Shown: positions 14,071 through 22,054 of the stretch, piece after piece
Numbering within the stretch: position 1 is the stretch's first letter
How the letters are laid out: each line of letters starts with the position of its first letter
Source of the DNA: a virus
Length of the DNA stretch: 35,904 nucleotides
Direction: 5' to 3' (one strand)
IMG/VR virus record: IMGVR_UViG_3300035698_005236
Location: 1-35,904 of that record
Position numbers and translations under genes: made by a program
Notes under the pieces: generated by a model
Seen by the model: only the letters and a program-made list of their open reading frames with translations
The model's database searches: none
What the model was told of the DNA's origin: nothing

Positions 14071-17000
14071 TCGGCATTTACTCCAGGCCAGCGAGTGGGT
14101 TCATGTCTGTCGAGCCCGTCGCGGATCTCGGAGAGGACGCAGCCGTCGCATTGTGGAAAGCGGGGGTGAGGAGCGGCAGTCCGATCCAGGCCGCAAAGGG
14201 TCGTGCGATAGTAATCATGGCCCCTTCAGGGCCGATAGTCGCGCACCTCTCCTCCACAGACTCCCAGACGGCACGGAGAGAGGCGGTACGTTCTATCCCG
14301 ATAGGGGAGGTCATCCTGCTGGAGGCGACCTATAGGGGCCAGTATACAGTCTTCAGCCGGGTAGAGGTTCTCAGCGTTATGACGCCTGAGGAGGCTGCGA
14401 AAGATGACTCCCTTCGCCTCGTCTCTCCACACGGGGTGCTCGTATCGAAAACCCTCTCTCCAGCCAATCCTGTGGACGCAAAGATCATCAGCGAACGCCT
14501 CGCAGGACAGCTCCGACATGCTGAGCGCATTGCCTTCCAGCCGGAGCTACAAACCTACGTGGAACGCATGAACGTGAACTGGGGGAAACTGAACGCAACG
14601 CAGACGGCGGAACAGCTGGCAAAGATCCGCACGGACCTCCGGTCGATGCTGAACGGTGCGGCGCGGAAAGTTATGCCGACGTGGACTACCAGTTGCGAGA
14701 CTTCTCTGAAGGGAGTCTTCAACGGAACGCGTAAAGTGCTCCGCAACAACTTCCTCCCTTCCGTCGGGCTTTCCCTTCGCCAACCAGACGTTCGAGCTAT
14801 CCAGGCCATCTCTGATCAGCAGGGATTTTGGATGCGAGATTCAGCAGGGTACCGCAGCGACTTTCTGACACAGAAGGCTCGCGTGATTGTGCACGATGGG
14901 CTGAAGGATGGGCTCGGAAGAAATGCAATCGGAAGGAACCTTCAGCACGCACTTCCGAAGGCGTGGAAGGCGATGGGCCAGCGGTACTTCAACACGGTCG
15001 CAGCCAACGCAGTGAGCCGGGGTCGTTCCTACTCCGAGGTGTCCGGCTACGTGGAGGTGGGTATCGAGTCCCTGGAGATCCAAGCTGTCTTCGATGAGAG
15101 GACCACGGAGATCTGCCGATGCCTCGACGGGCAGATCATCGACACGCATATTGTGAGCCAGCAGATCATCGGCGCGATGAACGTGGCAAGTCCGGAGGAT
15201 ATTCGAGAAGCATCTCCGTTTTTGAAGGAACAGTTCAACCAGAAGACCGGACTCAAGGAGATAGTCACCGCGAATAACGGAACGAAGATCGCGGAGGTTC
15301 TGAGGAGCGGAGTGGGCAGGGTAGATGATAGGGGCAAGTTCAATATGCACCGTCAGAACAACGGGCTTGCCGAAGCGAACATTGGACCTCCTCCGTACCA
15401 CCATCTCTGTCGCTCCTGGACGATACCTGTGACCTCCACGGTATCGGTGCCACGCGGCAAAGCTCCACGAGCTATGGGGCCAGCGACTCCTCCGGTGATG
15501 CGACCGAAGCCAGCGCCGAAACGCGGCGGAGCTATGCCGTTCAGACCTCTGGCCAGTCGTCCGCTGGAGAGCGTTCCAAAAGCTACGCCAAATAATCCTG
15601 CCGTCGTAGGAGAGGATGCGCTACTGGACCGTTACCCATATACAGAGGACTTTCTTGTGCCGTCTGCTCTCCCTGCAGGTCAGGTGGTTGGAGATACGCT
15701 CGGCAGTGCAGCAGGCTATTTTCAGCAGTACCAATTCGACATCGGGACTCGTGCGATTCGCGCTATCGGAAAGATGACGAGAGCGAAGATGCCGACCTGG
15801 GCCGACCTCGTTGCTGGGAAGCATAAACTGCACGGGCTATCCGGCCAGTTGAAGCTGACCGCTGATACGTCGGGAGTGCTCCTGCATGTCGATGCAGTTG
15901 GCTTCCCAACCCTCCGCCAGGTTATCCTCGAGGAGTCCCAGACCATCGCTGCAAATCGTGTCTACTCATTGCGATCCCAGACCAGCGGAAAGTCTCAATA
16001 TCTGAAGTTCAATCCAGATAAGAAACGGCTCGCAACAGACGGGCTGAAGAAGCTGAAGGCGGCGAAGACCGACGCGGAGATTCAGGCCGCGCTCAAGTCG
16101 CTGAGAAAAACAGGATACGTGAAGAGAGAATCCCAGTGGGAGAAGGTAAACTTCGGGCAGCCAGCCCTGCCTCTTCCGCCGGCGCCGAAGCCCAAGCCCA
16201 GGCCCAAGCCGAAACCGAAACCGAAGCCGCGGTCGATCACAAATCCGAAGCCGAGGCCGAAGCCGAAACCGACCACTACGCAGGTCTCACCGACAGGACA
16301 GATCATACGTCCGAAGCCGAAGCCGAAGACACGGGCTGGTGCGTTCCAAGAAGCTGTGCCGACATCTCCGCCGATCATGACAACGACGGAATATAATACG
16401 AGAACCACCTACGATGAGTACGGGCTACTTAGTTCCAAGGCTCAGACGATGAAACAGCAGGTCAAGTACCGTTCTAAATTCGAGACGAATAGGATCAAGG
16501 ATGCGATGAAATCGGTCGAGGCAAAACTACCATCTGGCCTCTCCTCAATCGAGAAGGAGAGGCGCATGGCGAAGGGGTTACAGGACTTCATCGCAGCCGA
16601 CACTGGAGCCGTCGAACACGTCTCATCTAAAATGGTTCGGGAGTTTACCAAGAAGCTGCCAGGGAAGGATTCCCTTCCTCATATGATCAGCAATGCGAAG
16701 AACAGTGCGAAGAACAGTGCGAACAAGGGGATGATGCGGCTGAAGCCCGGGAAGACGGCCGCTGATATTACACTCGAGAAGGTTTCTGATAGTGAAGTCG
16801 CAGAGCTGATGAACGGAACTTTCAAAAACCTCAGTCAGAGAGTAATGGAAGCGTCGAAGCATCAGGGCTTTCCGCATGTTTATCGGGCCAAGAATGTTAC
16901 CGACGGAGCATTCTATCAGGAGTTTGAAAACATCATCGTATTGCCGGAGGCTTCGGCCTATGCAGTGTCGATGGAGTCGACTTTTAAGCACGAGTTTAAC

Positions 17001-17300
17001 CACTTTATTGATCGTGTCTCGCACCAATTCTCTGGCGAGGCCGGTGTCGTTTTCCGGCAGCAGAACTTCACTTCCACAAAGTCACTTCATTCCCCGTCCG
17101 GGTATAGTTATCGCCAGGGGAAATGGGGCGATGAGTACTGCGGTCGGATATCCACCTACAACGCGGTAAGCGAGATCCACACCACATTTGCTGAGGTAGT
17201 AGACAAGAGCCGACTCGATGACCTCTGGCGCATGTACAAAGCGAACCCAGAACACGCCGGCCAGTTTTTGGCCCAGGGCAAAGGAGCGTATATCCCATGA
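14067..17300 (+). CDS. MuF-type minor head protein with C-terminal HExxH metallopeptidase-like domain
   Basis: 1077 residues, far longer than the usual 300-500 for SPP1 gp7/Mu gpF minor head proteins. A Mu F-like core is at about residues 270-360 (RVIVHDGLKDGLGRNAIGRN, VAANAVSRGRSYSEVSGY, FDERTTEICRCLDGQII), which in relatives binds the portal and enters the cell with the DNA. A central region (about 500-700) is followed by a Lys-Pro linker (about 701-757). The C-terminal domain has an HExxH motif, H975-E976-F977-N978-H979 (KHEFNHFID), then EYCGRISTYNAVSEIHTTFAE with candidate third ligands E1036 or E1043. That looks like a zinc metallopeptidase. Fusion of MuF to toxin or effector domains is known in other phages. 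Peptidase activity is inferred from the motif. Confidence 0.82.
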   Translation: MIGIYSRPASGFMSVEPVADLGEDAAVALWKAGVRSGSPIQAAKGRAIVIMAPSGPIVAHLSSTDSQTARREAVRSIPIGEVILLEATYRGQYTVFSRVEVLSVMTPEEAAKDDSLRLVSPHGVLVSKTLSPANPVDAKIISERLAGQLRHAERIAFQPELQTYVERMNVNWGKLNATQTAEQLAKIRTDLRSMLNGAARKVMPTWTTSCETSLKGVFNGTRKVLRNNFLPSVGLSLRQPDVRAIQAISDQQGFWMRDSAGYRSDFLTQKARVIVHDGLKDGLGRNAIGRNLQHALPKAWKAMGQRYFNTVAANAVSRGRSYSEVSGYVEVGIESLEIQAVFDERTTEICRCLDGQIIDTHIVSQQIIGAMNVASPEDIREASPFLKEQFNQKTGLKEIVTANNGTKIAEVLRSGVGRVDDRGKFNMHRQNNGLAEANIGPPPYHHLCRSWTIPVTSTVSVPRGKAPRAMGPATPPVMRPKPAPKRGGAMPFRPLASRPLESVPKATPNNPAVVGEDALLDRYPYTEDFLVPSALPAGQVVGDTLGSAAGYFQQYQFDIGTRAIRAIGKMTRAKMPTWADLVAGKHKLHGLSGQLKLTADTSGVLLHVDAVGFPTLRQVILEESQTIAANRVYSLRSQTSGKSQYLKFNPDKKRLATDGLKKLKAAKTDAEIQAALKSLRKTGYVKRESQWEKVNFGQPALPLPPAPKPKPRPKPKPKPKPRSITNPKPRPKPKPTTTQVSPTGQIIRPKPKPKTRAGAFQEAVPTSPPIMTTTEYNTRTTYDEYGLLSSKAQTMKQQVKYRSKFETNRIKDAMKSVEAKLPSGLSSIEKERRMAKGLQDFIAADTGAVEHVSSKMVREFTKKLPGKDSLPHMISNAKNSAKNSANKGMMRLKPGKTAADITLEKVSDSEVAELMNGTFKNLSQRVMEASKHQGFPHVYRAKNVTDGAFYQEFENIIVLPEASAYAVSMESTFKHEFNHFIDRVSHQFSGEAGVVFRQQNFTSTKSLHSPSGYSYRQGKWGDEYCGRISTYNAVSEIHTTFAEVVDKSRLDDLWRMYKANPEHAGQFLAQGKGAYIP
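16180..16335 (+). repeat. Lys-Pro repeat linker in the MuF-type protein
   Basis: Runs of CCGAAG/CCCAAG/CCGAAA codons encode alternating Pro-Lys/Pro-Arg (PKPKPRPKPKPKPKPRS, then NPKPRPKPKP and RPKPKPKTR). This stiff, positively charged, probably extended linker separates the MuF half from the metallopeptidase-like half. Such low-complexity DNA also expands or contracts easily. Confidence 0.8.
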
Positions 17301-17605
17301 TCGGAATCCTTCCAGTAACCGACCGCAATGGTAAGACGGTGGCGACGTTGTCGTGGGACGGTACGATGTGGCGCGGCAAGGGAACTTGGATCGACTACGC
17401 AAGCCACCAGATCCGGACCAAGGTCGAGAATGCAATCCTGGCCTACGAAAGTCTCAAAATAAACCGCTTCTCCGATATGGTTGGGGATGCGACCAGAGTC
17501 CGCGGCTGGCAGGGTTTTGCGGGATGGTATCAGGCGTTAGCGATTGCCCTTCCGGCATACGGCCTGGATATAGATCGGGAAAATATCACTTGGCCACACG
17601 GCTGA
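17297..17605 (+). CDS. small protein coupled to the MuF-metallopeptidase gene
   Basis: 102 residues, beginning in an ATGA overlap with the stop of the 1077-residue gene. The first 35 residues are strand-rich (MIGILPVTDRNGKTVATLSW, DGTMWRGKGTW), followed by a helix (IRTKVENAILAYESLK) and a tryptophan-rich C-terminal half (VRGWQGFAGWYQALAIALPA). No signal peptide. I recognise no family. The tight coupling to a gene that ends in a putative effector domain makes an immunity or chaperone role possible, but this is only from position. It is followed by a gap with a hairpin. Confidence 0.5.
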   Translation: MIGILPVTDRNGKTVATLSWDGTMWRGKGTWIDYASHQIRTKVENAILAYESLKINRFSDMVGDATRVRGWQGFAGWYQALAIALPAYGLDIDRENITWPHG

Positions 17606-17611
17606 TAGATC

Positions 17612-17632
17612 AGATGGTTCTCACCACCATCT
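17612..17632 (+). terminator. hairpin after the MuF operon, weak terminator candidate
   Basis: AGATGGT (17612-17618) and ACCATCT (17626-17632) form a perfect 7-bp stem with a 7-base loop, a few bases after the stop at 17605. The tail is TCCTCTTC and not a run of T, so Rho-independent termination would be inefficient. The rest of the 74-base gap holds a ribosome binding site-like AGAGGTAGG before 17680. Confidence 0.3.
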
Positions 17633-17679
17633 TCCTCTTCAGTTGACAGTGGTGCCCAAACAGAGGTAGGTTTATATCA

Positions 17680-17949
17680 ATGGAAGCCCTGATCCCCAAT
17701 TCGTTTAAAGCAACGAAGAGTCCGTTCTCGGACATGCTCTTCAGCCCTCGCCAAGCATTACGGGCAGCGAAGATTTTCGAGAACACTCTGGCTGAATCCT
17801 TTGTTGAAGACGAGCGGCAGATGGGGCTCGAGTTTAGGCGCAGGATCCAGACGGGGACAGAGATGAAGCGACGCGCTGAAATAATGGCGCGATGGTTCCG
17901 CGTATTCCGTGGCGACCTCGGATATTCAACTACCGAAAATCGAGGCTGA
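17680..17949 (+). CDS. hypothetical head-module protein, probably frame-disrupted
   Basis: 89 codons. The start is supported by AGAGGTAGG about nine bases upstream. The first 65 residues look like a normal helical protein (FSPRQALRAAKIFENTLAES, FVEDERQMGLEFRRRIQTG). After about 17885 this frame becomes arginine-rich and poor-looking (RWFRVFRGDLGYSTTENRG), while the next frame (17885-18046) becomes protein-like and ends in an ATGA overlap with the following gene. The intact protein may therefore be about 120 residues, joined by a +1 shift or an indel near 17880-17890. No family is recognised. Confidence 0.5.
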   Translation: MEALIPNSFKATKSPFSDMLFSPRQALRAAKIFENTLAESFVEDERQMGLEFRRRIQTGTEMKRRAEIMARWFRVFRGDLGYSTTENRG

Positions 17950-18046
17950 TCTCGGACGCGCATTACGAAGTGAACTGGATGGTGGAATTTACTCGCCCGC
18001 GCCGGCCGGAAGGTCGTACTGCGCGCCAGAAGGAGAGACACAATGA
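17909..18046 (+). CDS. out-of-frame continuation of the 17680 gene (or very small gene)
   Basis: This frame is open from 17885 to a TGA at 18044-18046 and reads DGSAYSVATSDIQLPKIEAD then LGRALRSELDGGIYSPAPAG, which looks coded. Its stop overlaps the ATG at 18043 (ATGA), the same coupling used throughout the window. The only start inside is a GTG at 17909 without a binding site. The simplest reading is that it is the C-terminus of the preceding gene in a shifted frame. A programmed +1 frameshift, a sequencing indel or a real mutation cannot be told apart here. Confidence 0.4.
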   Translation: MATSDIQLPKIEADLGRALRSELDGGIYSPAPAGRSYCAPEGETQ

Positions 18047-18930
18047 CCAAGAAATTTCTGGAAATCGTAAAGCGTCAGACCGTGCTCGCCGCCAAGGCTG
18101 CCGACGGTAAAGCGACAGCCGAGGAGCTGACCGAACTCGTGAAGCTCAACACGGCGATCAAGGCCGCAACCGAGCCGGTCGAGCAGAGGGTCGACACCGC
18201 GCTCAAGACCATGACGCTGGCAGAATTCCGCGTGTGGCATGAGAAGGCGGTGAAGGCTATCGAAGACGGCGACGCCGACGATTCCCTCCTCGCAATCGTG
18301 AAGCGGAATATCGCTTCCGTAAAGGACCAGGGAAAGACCAAATCCGAGGACGTCGTGGCAGTAGAGATGCCGGTCGAGAAGTCCGATTCGGATAGGGTCT
18401 CCGCCCTGGAGCAGCGCATCGCAGAACTGGAAGCGAAGCGCGATGCAGTGGACGATACCGACGCCGACGCCGACGCCCAAGAAGGTGACGATGAAGACGA
18501 CAAGAAAACCGCCCAGGCTCTCGCCATCGCGGTGATCGATGCGCTCCTCGCGAAGTATGCCGCGCTCAAGAAGGACGACCTCGAAGGTATCTTCGAGGGT
18601 GACTTGGAGCTGAAGGAAATCATCAGCAACGCCACCGCGTTCACAGCCAAAGTCGACGAGGTGAAAGCTGCGGTCGACGACGACAAGGGCGAAGGCGACA
18701 AGGCCGACGATGACAAGGGAGACGACGACAAGGGCGCGGACGATAAGGGAGACGACGACAAGGGCGCGGACGATAAGGGAGAGGGAGACAAGGGCGACGT
18801 CGACAAGGGAGACGACAACGACGATGACACGCCGTCAGGATGGACCTCCGGCCTAGATATCGCGCCGCGCCAGTCTGCTACGGAGCAGCACCAGGAAATC
18901 AGAGCGCGCAAAGAAAAATTCGGATACTAG
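18043..18930 (+). CDS. acidic repeat protein, scaffold-like
   Basis: 295 residues, strong AAGGAGAG site. The N-terminal 115 residues are helical and near neutral (LEIVKRQTVLAAKAADGKAT, VEQRVDTALKTMTLAEFRVW). A coiled-coil-like segment (SALEQRIAELEAKRDAV, about residues 120-136) and acidic stretches follow, then a region of tandem DDKGDD/DDKGAD units at about 210-260 and a short basic C-terminus (QEIRARKEKFGY). High charge, low complexity and a coiled coil placed just before the protease and capsid genes are usual in head scaffolds or in internal proteins. No homologue is recognised. Antisense ORFs here are a by-product of the repeats. Confidence 0.55.
   Translation: MTKKFLEIVKRQTVLAAKAADGKATAEELTELVKLNTAIKAATEPVEQRVDTALKTMTLAEFRVWHEKAVKAIEDGDADDSLLAIVKRNIASVKDQGKTKSEDVVAVEMPVEKSDSDRVSALEQRIAELEAKRDAVDDTDADADAQEGDDEDDKKTAQALAIAVIDALLAKYAALKKDDLEGIFEGDLELKEIISNATAFTAKVDEVKAAVDDDKGEGDKADDDKGDDDKGADDKGDDDKGADDKGEGDKGDVDKGDDNDDDTPSGWTSGLDIAPRQSATEQHQEIRARKEKFGY
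18721..18780 (+). repeat. perfect 30-bp tandem duplication (Asp/Lys/Gly repeat)
   Basis: Bases 18721-18750 are repeated exactly at 18751-18780, with degenerate copies on both sides (about 18676-18820). Each unit codes for ten residues of the DDDKGADDKG type. The perfect match suggests a recent duplication by slippage, and copy number probably varies between isolates. Confidence 0.85.
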
Positions 18931-18952
18931 CCACACTCCTCGGAGGTGATAC

Positions 18953-19987
18953 GTGATCGACATCGGAATTTTCCAGTCGAGTCGAACGAACGGAGACGGC
19001 GTACCGATCTCCTTCTTCGGTTATGACGATGAGGCGTTGTTGGCTGCTCTGTATAAAGCTGCTTCGGAGATCACTGGACCCGGCCTGGAGAGGTTCGATC
19101 CCGAAGAGGGCATGCGCGTTCAGAAGGTCGCGCAGATTGCCGTAGCTGCGATTGAAGATCCGTCTACCTACGTTGTTCAGGCTGATGCCGCAGCGAAGCC
19201 CGAAGGCGGTCGGACTCCCTCTGGCGCCAACGGGACGTGGACTATTCAGTCTCTCATTTTCGCCAAGAGCAACTTCTCATTGGAGGAGGCGAAGCAGTGG
19301 ATCAAGGATCACTCTGGCTTCGGCAATTACGGTGCAGATGAGACGGGTACCAGCTACCGCTTTCGGCAGTACGATCCGGAGCATTTCTCCGAGTACCGAA
19401 CGATCACAATCGACACCGGCATCTCCGCAGCATACGGAAAGATCTCGAAGGACACCGAGCGCACCGAGGACGATGCAAAGAAGTCTCTGGCCTCATCTAT
19501 CCGTCACTGGGAAGCTGCCCACAACGTAAACAAAGCGATCATGGCAGCTGGCCTGAAGGTACTGCGCGAGAGCGCGGTGATCTCCAAGGCCGAGGGTGGA
19601 GAGGAGGAGGAACGCTTCGTTCTCTCCCTCGTCCTCGAGCCGAACGACGGGAAAGATGGCGTACCTCTCAAGCCAGATACCCAGGACGATGTTTACAGCG
19701 TGGAGGACGTGCGGAAAGCCGCCCACGCCTGGATGGAATTTCACGGCGCGATCGATCTGAACCACTCGTGGAAAGCTCTCGGGAAAGAGAAGGTACGAGT
19801 ACTCGAATCCTTCCTCTCGCCTATCACCTTTGAGTGCGGCGAAGGCGACCAGAAGTACACCGTCCTGAAGGGCACCTGGATGCTCGGTGTCCGTGTCGTA
19901 GACGATGAGTTGTGGAAGGGTATTAAAGGCGGACAGATTGGCGCATACAGCATCGGCGGAACAGCGATGCGAGAGCCCGTAGCGTAG
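18953..19987 (+). CDS. XkdF-like prohead protease
   Basis: 344 residues from GTG 18953 behind GGAGGTGA. The C-terminal 130 residues fit the XkdF-type putative serine protease domain: SLVLEPNDGKDGVPLKPDTQ, DVYSVEDVRKAAHAWMEF, then H271 in IDLNHSW, the strand VRVLESFLSPITF, GTWMLGVRVVDDELW and S333 in GAYSIGG. His and Ser are the expected catalytic residues. The N-terminal 200 residues, including a helical WIKDHSGF segment and YRTITIDTGISAAYGKI, are an extra domain. Such proteases cleave scaffold and capsid proteins during head maturation. The gene lies between two scaffold-like genes and before the capsid gene, which is consistent. Confidence 0.75.
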   Translation: MIDIGIFQSSRTNGDGVPISFFGYDDEALLAALYKAASEITGPGLERFDPEEGMRVQKVAQIAVAAIEDPSTYVVQADAAAKPEGGRTPSGANGTWTIQSLIFAKSNFSLEEAKQWIKDHSGFGNYGADETGTSYRFRQYDPEHFSEYRTITIDTGISAAYGKISKDTERTEDDAKKSLASSIRHWEAAHNVNKAIMAAGLKVLRESAVISKAEGGEEEERFVLSLVLEPNDGKDGVPLKPDTQDDVYSVEDVRKAAHAWMEFHGAIDLNHSWKALGKEKVRVLESFLSPITFECGEGDQKYTVLKGTWMLGVRVVDDELWKGIKGGQIGAYSIGGTAMREPVA

Positions 19988-19997
19988 GAGGATAATG

Positions 19998-21008
19998 ATG
20001 TCACGGAAGACCAAAATCAAGAAGTCGGCCGAGACGGTAAAAGAAGGCGAGAAGCTATTCCGCCTCACCGAGATCGATCCCGAATACGTGAGCCTCGTAA
20101 GCGCCGGCGCAAACCGACAGAAGACCTTCATGGTGGTGAAGGAAGATGAAGCTGGCCTCGGTCCTGGGGGCGTATGCGTATGTCCCGAATGCGGACATGA
20201 GGTAGCTCACACGAACCGTCGCGAAGGCGTCCAGTGCAACAAGACCGAATGCCCGAAGTGCGGCAAGATGATGACTCGCAAAGACGGTGGCGATGAGACT
20301 GAAAAGATCATCCCGGGCATGATGCCTTCGCCAAGAACGCCCGGTAACACATGCCCGAATTGCGGGAAGAAATTACCGAGGCCGACGCCGAACAAGTGTC
20401 CTTTCTGCGGCGCTCCACTGAAGATCGGAGAGGGCGGGAAATCAGACGACGATACGACCAACAGCGGAGACTCCGCTGACACAGATAGCACCGACAAAAA
20501 CGACGATGGTAACAGAGCCGACGCCGACGGGACTCCCGATCAGGGCGAGACAGATCTCGCGCCCTGGCTCAACGAAGCAGGGGACAAGGTCGATGACCTC
20601 TCACTGGATCATGCGATTCAGCGAGCTCTCGACGCCCAGGACGACGGCCACACCAGCGACGACGGTGCATCAAAAGGGGCAATAGAGATCGACAGCGACA
20701 CGGACCTGCCCGCCGTGAAGAAGGTCGGGGATGAGGCACAGAAAGAGGACGAGTTGAAAGCGGAAATCGCCGCGCTCAAAACCGAGCTTGAAAAAGCACG
20801 GAGCGAGCTTAGAAAGACGCGACGGGAAACCCTTGCGTTGAAGGCGAAGAACGCACGGCTGTCCAAGGGTATCGGCAAGTCCAGCGTTATGCTCACCGGA
20901 GAGGTGACAGCGAAGGGCGACCAGCACACCGATACCGATGGCGAGAGTCCATCACGCGGGGCGTTCCTCTCCGGAGGAGATATTTCCGCAGCAGTGGTGG
21001 AGGAATAA
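19998..21008 (+). CDS. scaffold-like protein with zinc ribbons
   Basis: 336 residues. The ATG at 19998 is preferred over the ATG at 19995 because GGAGGA (19987-19992) is too close to the latter. The N-terminus has EIDPEYVSLVSAGANRQKTF, a pattern found in phage proteins beside head proteases. Next come four zinc-ribbon-like cysteine pairs in CPECGHEV, CPKCGKMM, CPNCGKKL and CPFCGAPL (about residues 60-140), a very acidic Ser/Asp segment (about 150-225), and a coiled coil (ELKAEIAALKTELEKARSEL, about 255-285). Acidic spacer plus coiled coil before the major capsid gene suggests a scaffold or internal core protein. Zinc ribbons in such a protein are unusual. Confidence 0.6.
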   Translation: MSRKTKIKKSAETVKEGEKLFRLTEIDPEYVSLVSAGANRQKTFMVVKEDEAGLGPGGVCVCPECGHEVAHTNRREGVQCNKTECPKCGKMMTRKDGGDETEKIIPGMMPSPRTPGNTCPNCGKKLPRPTPNKCPFCGAPLKIGEGGKSDDDTTNSGDSADTDSTDKNDDGNRADADGTPDQGETDLAPWLNEAGDKVDDLSLDHAIQRALDAQDDGHTSDDGASKGAIEIDSDTDLPAVKKVGDEAQKEDELKAEIAALKTELEKARSELRKTRRETLALKAKNARLSKGIGKSSVMLTGEVTAKGDQHTDTDGESPSRGAFLSGGDISAAVVEE

Positions 21009-21042
21009 AAAAACCGACTTCAAAACGACGGAGGAAATCGAA

Positions 21043-21978
21043 ATGGCTACAGCAAACAAAACAATCATGGCGAAGGCCGACATGGAGGTCGCGGACCTCA
21101 TTGCCGACGGTGGGTATCTGCAGGACGAACAGGCGGAGATGTTCATCGTCGACATGATCAAAGAGTCCGTGCTGATGCGGCTCGTAAACGTGCAGGGCAT
21201 CAAGTCCCACACGAAGCTGATCGACAAGGTCGGCATCAACGGGCGCGTCCTTCGCCCCGGCACGTCCGGTCACGCGCTGGCGGCAGCGGATCGTGTACAG
21301 CCGACCACGGCCCAGGAGACTCTGACCACGACCTTGATGAAGGCGGAGATTCGTCTCAACGACGAGCTTCTCGAGGACAACATCGAGAATGGAAAGTTCA
21401 AGCAGACCGTCATGTCGATGATGGCCGAGCATGCCTCCATCGACCTCGATGATCTCCTGGCCAACGGAGACACGACCAGCGCGGATCCGCTGCTCGCACT
21501 CTTCAACGGCATGATCGCCGCAGCCGTCTCTCACATCGTCAATGCCGGTGGCGTACCCATCGCAAAGTCGATGCTGAAAGATGCGATCAAAACGATGCCG
21601 GGACAGTACAACCGCACGAAGCGCAACCAGAGGTTCCTGACCTCCGAAGACGGACAGATCGATTACCACGACTATCTGGCGGATCGCGCCACTGGCCTCG
21701 GTGACACGAAGGTTCAGGATGACTCGCCGGACAAGTACGGCAACAGGGCCATCCTCGGGATCCCTGTCTTCCCCGATGACCTCGGTGGCGGCGACGAGAC
21801 GGCAATCCTCCTGCTCGATCCCAAGGAAGCCCTCTTCGGGTTCTGGAGGAAGATCCGCGTGGAAACGGACCGGGACATCACGACCGGCGAGTGGATCATG
21901 GTCACGTCACTGCGGGCTGGCTTCCAGTACAAGGAAGAGGATTCCGTCGTGAAAGTCATCGGCGTCAAGACCCAGTAA
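21043..21978 (+). CDS. major capsid protein
   Basis: 311 residues from ATG 21043, nine bases after GGAGGA; the longer frame starting at 20938 lies inside the preceding gene. It is called from a typical capsid pattern: a helical N-terminal arm (MATANKTIMAKADMEVAD), FIVDMIKESVLMRLVNVQGI, a middle region SMMAEHASIDLDDLLANGDT, the strand-turn GIPVFPDDLGGGDETAILLL and the C-terminal FGFWRKIRVETDRDITTGEW followed by SLRAGFQYKEEDSVVKVIG. This is the HK97-like fold pattern, with a C-terminal end like that of many capsid proteins. Hundreds of copies form the icosahedral shell. Its place after protease and scaffold agrees. Confidence 0.85.
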   Translation: MATANKTIMAKADMEVADLIADGGYLQDEQAEMFIVDMIKESVLMRLVNVQGIKSHTKLIDKVGINGRVLRPGTSGHALAAADRVQPTTAQETLTTTLMKAEIRLNDELLEDNIENGKFKQTVMSMMAEHASIDLDDLLANGDTTSADPLLALFNGMIAAAVSHIVNAGGVPIAKSMLKDAIKTMPGQYNRTKRNQRFLTSEDGQIDYHDYLADRATGLGDTKVQDDSPDKYGNRAILGIPVFPDDLGGGDETAILLLDPKEALFGFWRKIRVETDRDITTGEWIMVTSLRAGFQYKEEDSVVKVIGVKTQ

Positions 21979-22054
21979 TTCTGGTGTCCTGGTAGGTACG
22001 AACTGAAAACGAAGAACGCCGTCGACTAGGTGGCGGAACTAAGGAGAAAGCAAA

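Noticed and set aside
17643-17678. Promoter before 17680 (TTGACA 17643-17648)
   Set aside because: The AT-rich TATATC lies about 24 bases away, too far for a sigma70 promoter, and nothing like a -10 box occurs at 16-18 bases.
18676-18820. CRISPR-like repeats
   Set aside because: Units are directly adjacent, in frame and coding, with no unique spacers.
18075-18911. 278-codon ORF on the minus strand
   Set aside because: It is the antisense of Asp/Lys/Gly repeats, producing a Ser/Pro/Leu-rich shadow with no start signal or domain.
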